Shown: in pieces, positions 27,859 through 35,929 of the stretch
Numbering within the stretch: the first letter of the stretch is position 1
How the letters are laid out: every line of letters starts with the position of its first letter
Notes under the pieces: generated by a model
The model's database searches: none
Told to the model about the DNA's origin: nothing
The model's input: only the letters and a program-made list of their open reading frames with translations
Origin: Methanomicrobia archaeon
Lineage (GTDB): Archaea > Halobacteriota > Bog-38 > Methanoflorentales > Methanoflorentaceae
Direction of reading: 5' to 3'
NCBI GenBank assembly: GCA_015660915.1
Contig: JACTTZ010000005.1
Location: 155,035-219,034 of the forward strand
Length of the DNA: 64,000 nucleotides
Position numbers and translations under genes: made by a program

Positions 27859-28161
27859 GTGAGACGAAAAGAGATCACAGGGCTAATAAGCGTCGACGAG
27901 GTCCATGAGATCATTAGAAGACCTGCGCTAATTCGCATAATTCGCGACTCCGCTGCAGCGCGCGTTGGATCGAACCCTCGCTGAAGACACACGTCGCGTA
28001 TCGACGTTCCGTTCTTCGATAGGGCAGTGATGCACGGGTTCGCCCGCATCGAGCTTAACATCTATTCCGCTAAGTCATTGCCACCAAGCATGAAGACCTA
28101 TGCAAGACAGGATTCGCGATCAGGATTGACTAGCTGGTCTCCTAAGCAAAAACGGCGTTGA
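27859..28161 (+). pseudogene. Decayed second moeA, N-terminal part
   Basis: In one frame, GTG 27859 reads RRKEITGLISVDEVHEII, then reaches an in-frame TGA at 27982, then continues RIDVPFFDRAVMHGFA (residues corresponding to the MoeA box normally DVPPFDRAAMDGYA). Homology fades by about 28060 and a stop closes the frame at 28159-28161. Many archaea carry two tandem moeA genes; the remaining piece is about a quarter of a gene. Identification rests on the two short blocks and on the position 18 bases after intact moeA. Confidence 0.6.
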
Positions 28162-28304
28162 TTTTTGCTGATCTACGAGCATTCGGCGGCGCTATGAGAC
28201 TAAGCCGCGTACTTCGCGGTTTGGGAACGCACTTCGTTTGACACGCTCTTTAGGGTCTCTCTAGGCAACTTTTTATTGTTAAAAGTCCCATGAACGTTGC
28301 CCTA
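28162..28304 (+). promoter_or_regulatory. Spacer with hairpin and tRNA-Pro promoter
   Basis: A small stem (CCGCG, loop TACTT, CGCGG followed by TTT) at 28205-28222 could end the moeA transcript. CTTTTTATTG at 28269-28278, about 30 bases before the tRNA, is the likely TATA box. Confidence 0.35.
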
Positions 28305-28379
28305 GGGGTAGTAGGGTAGCCTGGTCCATCCTCGAGCGTTTGGGACGCTTGGACGGCAGTTCGAATCTGCCCTACCCCA
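28305..28379 (+). tRNA. tRNA-Pro (UGG)
   Basis: 75-base cloverleaf. The acceptor arm GGGGTAG pairs with CTACCCC, the discriminator is A at 28379, the anticodon loop TTTGGGA is closed by a GAGCG/CGCTT stem, and the T loop is TTCGAAT. The anticodon is TGG. No intron is present and CCA is not encoded. Confidence 0.93.
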
Positions 28380-28421
28380 TAGACTCAAGCGTTGGCTGTA
28401 TAACGGTTAAACACGATGCAT

Positions 28422-28496
28422 GGGCTCGTAGCCTAGTCAGGATAGGGCACCGGCCTCCTAAGCCGGCGGTCGAGGGTTCAAATCCCTCCGGGTCCG
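28422..28496 (+). tRNA. tRNA-Arg (CCU)
   Basis: 75-base cloverleaf. Acceptor GGGCTCG pairs with CGGGTCC (two wobble pairs), the discriminator is G, the anticodon stem CCGGC/GCCGG encloses CTCCTAA giving anticodon CCT, and the T loop is TTCAAAT. It lies 42 bases after tRNA-Pro; GTATAAC at about 28398 may be its own TATA box. Confidence 0.93.
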
Positions 28497-28674
28497 CTTT
28501 TGTAATTGAATCGTGCGCTCGCACTTAGATTTTGCCCTTCGTTAGCGTGCCACCTCGTCACGACTGAACGCATCTCAGGTTTCGAACGCCTGTGGTGCGC
28601 GCTTCGAGCCGTTTCCCGCATGTTTTTCGTCAATACCCGTCTGGCAAGGCGCTTCAGCGACGTCGCACGCACGT

Positions 28675-30264
28675 TTAAACACGGAACTCAAACGCCGCGA
28701 CCGGATAGATTAGTTTGTGCTCAGTCAATATATCCGGATCAATCTCGCCAAAAGTCCCGACAGTCTCTTCAGCAACGAGAATCGCAGCACGCCTTCCCTC
28801 AAGGAACGATGGATGGCTAGACTCATTAACCTCGAAAGGACAGTCAAGCTCACGGAAAACGGCTTTCACGACCTTCTTTATTTCCGTAAAGCTGGCTGCA
28901 CTGGATGCGATAACCCCAGCGCAAAGGCGACGTTCCTGAGCCGCGTCGGCGACAAGGCGGACGACTTCGCCCACCTCGTACACCATTTGCGGATACTCTC
29001 GGTGCTGATTGAGTGCTAACGTGTCTATCAAGCCAGGCAACAAGCTCGTCCGCAAGCTGATGTGCTCCTCAAGCAGGGGATTTTCGATAATAACCGCTTC
29101 GCTCGGATCAGAAGCTAACATGAGTGTGATCACCTCGAGGAAACCCAGGCCTTGTAACACATCCCTTATAACGGTTGATCGCTGCTCTTCAACCAGCCTG
29201 CTGCCGATCGTTCCAAGCTTCGGATAAGAAGGCGGAATGCTTTCGTAGCCAAAACCTATCGCAACGTCTTCGATGATGTCTACCGGGTGCATGATATCAG
29301 TTCGGTAGCACGGGACCGACACCTTAATTCGACCGGCGTTGACCACTGATTCCATGCGCATCTTCTGAAGTGAGGCTGTGATTATCTCTTCAGCGATTTC
29401 GACACCAATACGCTTCACTATGTCGCCCTTTGTGACTACGAATGTCGAACCGCCCATGTCGGGAGTGTTGAGCACTTGTCCGTTGCCTCGATAAACGACT
29501 TTGACCGTCTCGATAGTCGCCCCTCGGTCGTAAAGCGCGGCGACGAGTATGTGAAGGCAGTCTTGTATTGCCTTCATGTCGAGCCCAGTCACATCAATAA
29601 ACAGATCAGTCGTTTTCTCACTCACACGAGTGAGTTCGCCATTGATAATGGGCGGAAACGAGAGGACGTTTTCGTTTACGTCTAGGATAAGCGGGTGACG
29701 GTCGCCGACGATGTGCGCATATTCCTTTCCCTTCGGATGAACGCGAAGAATCTCAGCGGGGCTTATTCGTTCGGAAAAATCAAGCGGTACGAAGGCGACG
29801 TCACCGAGAGTGTACCTAAAAGGAGGACTGACCCGCGAGAGATCGTGAATGCCAATCGATGCCTTTCGCCGATCCCGCCCCACACCCCAGTGCAAGTCTT
29901 CCTGCAAATCGATCAGTGACTTAATCGTTCTTTCATCGAGCGTAACTCCTCGCACTACTGCGCAAACTACGTACGGGCGCACCGCGTTTACGGATGAGTC
30001 GACTTCGATTTCGATGCCCGAATTTGAAGTTACGTACTCAGGGAGACCCGTCTCTATTCCAAGCATACCTCTTACTGCTCGAGCCGCGCCCTCAACGCTA
30101 AACAAATCAGGCCTATTTGGGAAAAATTCTACTTCTATCTCGTCGTTGACGCACCCTACATCCGCCCCGAGGCGCGGAAGTAGCTCAACGATCGTATCAG
30201 CGTCGGTGCCTACCATCTCCTCAAGTTCTGCACGATTCAGGGTAACAACTGGCAAATCAGGCAC
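28675..30264 (-). CDS. pheT: Phenylalanyl-tRNA synthetase beta subunit
   Basis: Non-catalytic subunit of the alpha2-beta2 enzyme that charges tRNA-Phe, with editing function. At 529 aa it has the short archaeal form, lacking the N-terminal tRNA-binding domain of bacterial PheT. B3/B4 and B5 domains can be traced (NRPDLFSVEG near residue 50; IEDVAIGFGYESIPP near 320). It follows pheS by one base on the same strand. Confidence 0.95.
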   Translation of the reverse strand: MPDLPVVTLNRAELEEMVGTDADTIVELLPRLGADVGCVNDEIEVEFFPNRPDLFSVEGAARAVRGMLGIETGLPEYVTSNSGIEIEVDSSVNAVRPYVVCAVVRGVTLDERTIKSLIDLQEDLHWGVGRDRRKASIGIHDLSRVSPPFRYTLGDVAFVPLDFSERISPAEILRVHPKGKEYAHIVGDRHPLILDVNENVLSFPPIINGELTRVSEKTTDLFIDVTGLDMKAIQDCLHILVAALYDRGATIETVKVVYRGNGQVLNTPDMGGSTFVVTKGDIVKRIGVEIAEEIITASLQKMRMESVVNAGRIKVSVPCYRTDIMHPVDIIEDVAIGFGYESIPPSYPKLGTIGSRLVEEQRSTVIRDVLQGLGFLEVITLMLASDPSEAVIIENPLLEEHISLRTSLLPGLIDTLALNQHREYPQMVYEVGEVVRLVADAAQERRLCAGVIASSAASFTEIKKVVKAVFRELDCPFEVNESSHPSFLEGRRAAILVAEETVGTFGEIDPDILTEHKLIYPVAAFEFRV

Positions 30265-30265
30265 C

Positions 30266-31756
30266 TCAGAGTAGTACGCTTGGCATATTGCGCAACCACG
30301 CGACGTCGCTCAAGTAGAGCTTTCTGATATCGGTCAATCCCATCTTGAGCATAGCTATCCTCTCGATACCTATGCTGAATCCTAGCACGCTTTTGAGTCC
30401 AAGCGGTTGAGTCACTTCAGGCCGAAAAACGCCTGCCCCGACTAACTCAAGCCAGCTGCCATCCACAAAGATATCGCCCTCCAGGCTCGGTTCCGTGAAC
30501 GGAAAGTAGCCAGGTCTAAATCGAACGCGGTCGAATCCGAGCCGTCCAAAGACCGTCTTTAGCACGCCGATCAAATCGGCCAAGCTCAAGTCTTCGCCGT
30601 GAATCGTCCCCTCGCATTGCTGGAACTGCGGCAAATGCGTTGAGTCCATGCTTTCTCGTCGAAACACGCGGTCAATGCCGAAGATCATTGCCGGAGGATC
30701 GGGATGGCGTACGAGGTAGCGAAATGCGGACCCAGTCGTGTGGGTTCGTAAGACTGCCCGACGCGATCGTTCGAGGTCGAACTCGCCCCCCCAGCCTACA
30801 GATCCCGCGCAGCCAGAAGTGTGTGCTGCTGCAACGCGCGCAGCTAAGTCAGTAGGCAATTCAAGCGCGGCTGGTCGAGAGAGGTAGAACGTATCTTGTT
30901 CGTCGCGAGCTGGATGATCTTGCGGCACGAAGAGCACATCGAAATTGTGGAATTCACTTTCGACTATTGGACCCTTAAACTCGGTAAACCCCATGGAAAT
31001 GAAAATGTCCCGCATTTCGTCAATAAGGCGCCGCAATGGGTGTGCTTTTCCGGGATAAAGTGGAATGGTGTCTGCCCGCACATCATATGGCTTTAATCGC
31101 CCTCGCCACGCCCCAGTCCTGATAAGTTCAGAAGTAAGATCTGCGATGTCACGGTCCGCCGCGCGCGGAGCATCCAGTTGCATTTCGTCGCCTGCACGAG
31201 TCAATATGACCTCACGTGACGCGATCTGATGCGCCCACACGATATTGCGCTTTATGAGCCCCTTGAGAGCGTGTTCTGCCTGTTGTGGTTCGACTGAGAC
31301 GTCCCTCAAGGTGAACTGCTTTCTTGCTTTTACGTCCTGGAGTATGCGCTCTTCGGGGACTATATCAGCCGTGAGTGGCGATAGGATTGAATCGCCATTG
31401 GCAGTCATAATGGCGGCCCACCCTCTACGCTTGAGCCATCCAACGGCGATTGGCATCGCTGGAAAGATACTTCGGAGATCGTTGAGGGAGGTAGGCCCGT
31501 TTATAAGCAAGTAGTCGTGAACCTGTCGCTCTGGAAGGCCTTTCTCCGCATATATAACTCCCTCCTCAGTCAGTTCATACGAAGTGTCGATGTTTTCTTC
31601 GACCCGAGCCAGCCCTTCTGTTTGTAGCAGATACGCCGACTGAAGAACCGCTTCAATTTTCAGCCCGGTTTCTCTCGAAAGAGGTTCCACTCTAGCTCGT
31701 TTTGCTCGCCTTAGGGAACGTAAAAGCACCCAGTCGTTGTGAGATAGCTGCACCAT
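30266..31756 (-). CDS. pheS: Phenylalanyl-tRNA synthetase alpha subunit
   Basis: Catalytic class II synthetase subunit, 496 aa, of archaeal/eukaryotic type with winged-helix N-terminal domains (about residues 1-200) before the catalytic core (HPLRRLIDEMRDIF; FYLSRPAALELP; HTTGSAFRYL as motif 2; GFSIGIERIAML as motif 3). It is the first gene of the pheST pair and is divergent from the broken photolyase gene, with a 217-base AT-rich gap that should hold both promoters. Confidence 0.95.
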   Translation of the reverse strand: MVQLSHNDWVLLRSLRRAKRARVEPLSRETGLKIEAVLQSAYLLQTEGLARVEENIDTSYELTEEGVIYAEKGLPERQVHDYLLINGPTSLNDLRSIFPAMPIAVGWLKRRGWAAIMTANGDSILSPLTADIVPEERILQDVKARKQFTLRDVSVEPQQAEHALKGLIKRNIVWAHQIASREVILTRAGDEMQLDAPRAADRDIADLTSELIRTGAWRGRLKPYDVRADTIPLYPGKAHPLRRLIDEMRDIFISMGFTEFKGPIVESEFHNFDVLFVPQDHPARDEQDTFYLSRPAALELPTDLAARVAAAHTSGCAGSVGWGGEFDLERSRRAVLRTHTTGSAFRYLVRHPDPPAMIFGIDRVFRRESMDSTHLPQFQQCEGTIHGEDLSLADLIGVLKTVFGRLGFDRVRFRPGYFPFTEPSLEGDIFVDGSWLELVGAGVFRPEVTQPLGLKSVLGFSIGIERIAMLKMGLTDIRKLYLSDVAWLRNMPSVLL

Positions 31757-31973
31757 ACGAATCGCTGACGTTAAGGAGGGTAAAACACCGTCTATTTCTA
31801 CTCAGCTACACACGATTATTATTTATTGTTACCTATCTACAGAATCCATATGGAAGCCAAAACGACGTTGTCGCGCACACAAATCAGGTTTGCTGGGGCT
31901 CTGTTTAGTCTATTCTGCAGCAGTTGCGCGCCACTCTCACAAAAGGTGCTAAGGCGGTGGCGGAGATGAGGTA

Positions 31974-33368
31974 GTGACAGACAAGTATAGGACATCCCTT
32001 TTTTTGTTCAGAAGGGACTTGCGGGTTCCCGACAACACTGGGCTCATTGAGGCGTCTTCGGCCTCTGAAACAGTGGTAGCTGCTTTCGTCTTTGACCCGG
32101 GACAAGCGGCGCGAAATCCCTACTCCAGTCTTAACGCGTTTTAGTTTATGATCGAATCCCTCCACGATCTCACTCGCCAAGTGGGAGCGGCACGCGGTTT
32201 CTTGTCCACATTTAGGGGACGCCCAGAGGCGGTTGTGGGACACCTTATTGATGAAGAGGGTGTAGAGGCTGTTTTCGTAAACAGAGATTACACCCCCTTT
32301 AGTCGATCGCGAGATGCTGCGATAGCAAAAGTTTGCGAAGAGAGACGAGTTGCCTTTCACAGCTGTTCTGATGTGCTGTTACACGAACCAGGCGACATTC
32401 TGAAAGATGATGGGAGACCGTACACGATCTTCTTTCATTTTTTCAGAAAAGCGCGTTCGATTCCAGTTCGGCCAGTCAATGCTGCAAGAGTCAACAATGT
32501 CTCAAGCATACACATCGCCTCGCAACAACACGAGGTGCTTGACTGTGATCTGCACGATCGGGACGCACACAGGTTCATCCGTGGCGGCCTCTCACGAGCG
32601 CTCAAAGTGCTTGCTGGCCTGAGTCAGTTTGCTCAGTATAAGACTGAGCGAGATTATCCCGCCAAAAGCGCGACGACGAGGCTTTCGGCGCACAACAAGT
32701 TCGGCACGTGCTCAATACGAGAGGTGTACCATTCTGTAGTGAACCAACTCGGTGATGAGCACCAGCTTATAGCTGAGCTGTTCTGGCGCGATTTCTACTC
32801 GCACATCGCACACTTCTTTCCCCACGTCTTTGGCCGCCCATTTTATCCCAAATACGACGCCTTAGCATGGGACACTAGCTCAAAGAAATTCGGCGCGTGG
32901 TGCGCTGGAAGAACAGGGTTTCCGATTGTCGATGTAGGGATGAGAGAGCTAAACGCCACCGGATTCATGCACAACCACAACCGCGTCCGGATGATCGTCG
33001 CATCGTTCCTCATTAAAGACCTGCACATCAATTGGCGTCAGGGAGAACGCTATTTTGCCCAAAAGCTTGTGGATTATGATCCCGCTGTAAATAACGGTAA
33101 TTGGCAATGGTGCGCGTCGACTGGTTGCGATGCGCAACCATATTTTCGGATTTTCAATCCGTGGCTGCAGCAGAGACGATACGATCCACATTGCAGCTAC
33201 ATCAAAGCGTGGATTCCGGAGTTACGCTCTGTCGCCGCAGCGCATATCCATTCTCCCGACAAGCTTAAGGATGTGGCAATTTCCGGCTATCGCGTACCTC
33301 TCGTCGATCACGCGACGGAAAGCAAGCGAGCGAAAGAAGCATATGGTCAGGTCGTAAGAGGTGCGTAA
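31974..33368 (+). pseudogene. phr: Class I DNA photolyase interrupted by an in-frame amber codon
   Basis: Read from GTG 31974 (preceded by GATGAGGT), the frame starts with the photolyase N terminus: LFLFRRDLRVPDNTGL, VVAAFVFDP, NPYSSLNAF. Codon 57 is TAG (32142-32144), and the same frame then continues without a break for about 407 more codons: FMIESLHDL, the FAD-binding core SAHNKFGTCSIREV, FWRDFY, MRELNATGFMHNHNRM-like and WQWCASTGCDAQPYFRIFNP. The expected residue at 57 is Gln, so CAG to TAG is a single change. An ATG at 32148 could restart translation without the antenna-side strand. TAG is used as an ordinary stop elsewhere in the window. Confidence 0.85.
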
Positions 33369-33493
33369 AAGCACCCGCGAGGTACGCATTACCAGACCTG
33401 ATGCTCGGAAGCCCGCGAACGGAACCTCCGCAAATCGTGAAGTGATGGACTGTTTGTGCAAAGAGTCTTCTGCCAGAAGCTGACTTAGTCAGA

Positions 33494-34621
33494 TCATTGC
33501 TGACAGTCTCGGATGATAAAGTCCTCCATCCGATCTCGCGCTCGCTCGCGCGCGGCCTGGTGATTTCTTAAAAACTGCACGACCCTATCGGCAAGCTCTT
33601 GTTTGCACTCGCCACAAGCACGTGCACCACGCAAGCACTCTTGTCGCAGCTCAAGCGCCCGCTGATCGTCCTCTTCAAAGAGGTAAAAAGAGTACTGGTA
33701 GACTGCGCAAATGTCAGGCACGCCACCTAGCTCCTTCTGTTCTTTTACCGTCGTTCGTCCACCGGTAAAGGCGTTGGCAATTTTCATCCGCGCCTCTTCT
33801 GGGCTGTCTGTTGTGAAAATGCTCGTTTCAGGAAGTGAAGCGGACATTTTGTCGAGGCCTAAAAGGCTGGGGAAAAACCGACTGTGCACGAGCGCAGGCT
33901 TGTAGTAGCCCATCTTAGGGGCAACATCACGAGTGATGCGAAAATGCGGGTCCTGGTCGATTGCACAAGGGATCAATACCGGAACGTTTCGGCCAGCGAA
34001 GATAGTGGGCAAGAATGCTGGCGCCGATTGCATGCTCGTAAAAAATACCATTCCAATGTTGGTGCTCACATCGAATCCGAAGACCGCCCGAGCCGCCGAG
34101 AACGTAACGCGCTTAGCTACTTCTAGCGCAATCGGATATAGAGTTCTCGCGTACTCGGTGTCAAGGAATATTCGTGTCTTTTTCGGATCAAAGCCGAGCG
34201 CGATTAGATCGAGGCTATTGTCATACGAAAAACTGCGCGTCGCCTTTGCACTCAGCTCGTCCTTTTGTAGGAATTTTTCGTCATCGGTCATCTGAAAGTA
34301 CAGCTCGGCGCCAAACGCATCTTGCAAGTACTTCGTGAATATCCACGGCATCAGATGACCAAGATGCGTATGCCCTGAAGGCCCGCGCCCGGTGTAAAGA
34401 ACGAATTTCTCACCCGCTTCGTACCGGTCCAATATCCAGTTGAGGTCTCGATGCGAAAAGAAGACCTGCCGCCGCAGCATAAGCGGGATTGAACCGGTAA
34501 GTTTCTTAAATCGCGCCAAGATGGCGTCGTCAATGGGCTGCGTGCCAAAAAGAGCCATCAGCTTGTTGTAGTCAACGTGCCCTTCCACTTCCCACGGTGT
34601 GACAACAAAATCGCTTGGCAT
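33494..34621 (-). CDS. trpS: Tryptophanyl-tRNA synthetase
   Basis: Class I synthetase that charges tRNA-Trp, 375 aa, archaeal/eukaryotic type. The HIGH-equivalent HTHLGH is at residues 84-89 after the TGRGPSG strand, YFQMTDDEKFL follows, and the KMSAS loop is near residue 260. The first 80 residues are the archaeal N-terminal extension. It is followed downstream on the opposite strand by the broken photolyase gene. Confidence 0.96.
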   Translation of the reverse strand: MPSDFVVTPWEVEGHVDYNKLMALFGTQPIDDAILARFKKLTGSIPLMLRRQVFFSHRDLNWILDRYEAGEKFVLYTGRGPSGHTHLGHLMPWIFTKYLQDAFGAELYFQMTDDEKFLQKDELSAKATRSFSYDNSLDLIALGFDPKKTRIFLDTEYARTLYPIALEVAKRVTFSAARAVFGFDVSTNIGMVFFTSMQSAPAFLPTIFAGRNVPVLIPCAIDQDPHFRITRDVAPKMGYYKPALVHSRFFPSLLGLDKMSASLPETSIFTTDSPEEARMKIANAFTGGRTTVKEQKELGGVPDICAVYQYSFYLFEEDDQRALELRQECLRGARACGECKQELADRVVQFLRNHQAARERARDRMEDFIIRDCQQ

Positions 34622-34770
34622 CGCGTTCTGACCTCATTCCTCTGCCTATATCGGCTATTGATAGTCATCAGCGGTTATAAAGACACCGTATCTCGCGCGC
34701 GGGTCTCGCAGCGCTGACTCGATTGGCCGCCTGCGCGTATTTTAAGGGGCGCAATTCATGGATAGACGAG

Positions 34771-35808
34771 TTACGGTTTTGCCCGGCCAATGTCAAGATA
34801 TTCGAGACCCGTTTTTCCACTATAGGCAAAGATCATACGTTTACGCACGCCGTGTGCGAGACGAATCGCCCGTGACATTTCCGGCAGGGTCGCGACGAAG
34901 CCTTCTGGGAGAGCGTGCACGAGGTACTTCGAGTGCGGGATCCTATCGACGTCTTCGATTTGCTCATATGCCCTAAAATGGCTGCCAAATTTGAAACCAG
35001 TTTTCACGACGAAGCCGCGATCACGCAGATCTGTGTACACTTCAAGCTTCTTCAAGAATTCCGGCTCAATAGCTTTGGCTCTGCGAATGAATTGCAGCCT
35101 GGTGAAGCGTTTGTTGGTTGCCCCGTCCTCAACCGATAACCCAAGCTGCATGAGGTAAGCGCACTCAATAAGAGAGAGCTGGAGCATTTTCTCGTCCACG
35201 AGCTTTCCATAAAAGCCAGCTCGGTAGAGTGGCACGGCGTGCTGCTCATCCCAGATCACCACCCGATCATCAAGAAGGGTGGCATCCGCTTTAGAAAGAT
35301 CCACCGCAAGAGACGGCATCTTGCCCTGCATGCTCGCGCTTTTGGCTTCGTAGAAGGTTAGATCACTTTCCCCATCGACGACCGCGAGAAGCATCTTTTT
35401 CCGTACGTTTTGGGTGAGCCGCACCTTTTCCATGAGTTCCGCGAAGGGCACAGAAATGCGTTCGGAAAGCACGTAAACGTATGCGGATGCGGGGCCCTCG
35501 CCAGGTCTCCCTCCGCGAGGATACAGCCTGAAGTCAGTCACGCTTGGCTGTATGTAGTAACCCCGTTCACGCAGGTCTTTATAGACCACGTACTTAAGGT
35601 CAAAGTAAGGCTGAATGCCTGAAGCCTCTTTAAAGAACTCTTTCAGCGTGATCCCGAGGTCGAGTCGCTCCCGTTCTACGAGATAAGCAGCCTCAACGAG
35701 TGATAGCTCGAGGGCGTTTCCTTTCAGCCGACCGTAGTAGCTATACTCCTGCTCATCGAAGTCCCTCCTCGAGAGCACCACTTTGTCGCCTTTTATGTCA
35801 AACGCCAT
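34771..35808 (-). CDS. endA: tRNA-splicing endonuclease EndA (two-repeat fused form)
   Basis: Cuts bulge-helix-bulge introns from archaeal tRNA. The 345-aa product contains two EndA repeats in tandem, each with an ELSLVEAAYL/QLSLIECAYL segment and a VYKDLRERGY/VYTDLRDRGF segment. The second repeat has the catalytic residues: Tyr in VYTDLRDRG, His in FGSHFRAYE (about 275) and Lys in HSKYLVH (about 290). The first repeat lacks the His/Lys set, as in the homodimeric fused form. It is divergent from the helicase gene. Confidence 0.93.
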   Translation of the reverse strand: MAFDIKGDKVVLSRRDFDEQEYSYYGRLKGNALELSLVEAAYLVERERLDLGITLKEFFKEASGIQPYFDLKYVVYKDLRERGYYIQPSVTDFRLYPRGGRPGEGPASAYVYVLSERISVPFAELMEKVRLTQNVRKKMLLAVVDGESDLTFYEAKSASMQGKMPSLAVDLSKADATLLDDRVVIWDEQHAVPLYRAGFYGKLVDEKMLQLSLIECAYLMQLGLSVEDGATNKRFTRLQFIRRAKAIEPEFLKKLEVYTDLRDRGFVVKTGFKFGSHFRAYEQIEDVDRIPHSKYLVHALPEGFVATLPEMSRAIRLAHGVRKRMIFAYSGKTGLEYLDIGRAKP

Positions 35809-35929
35809 CGTCCCGCACCGTTTCCGTCATTTAGAAATGCTGATGACGAGATATTACTTTTTCCCCCGAATGCATAGCTTAAAATAGCAGCCTAGTGTGA
35901 GTCCTATTGTTGCGAGGTAGGCTTAGAGG

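Noticed and set aside
32142-32144. Pyrrolysine decoding of the TAG inside the photolyase gene
   Set aside because: TAG ends several ordinary genes here (for example atpE and atpF of operon 1, atpA and atpF of operon 2), photolyases are not known pyrrolysine proteins, and Gln (CAG) is the expected residue, one base away.
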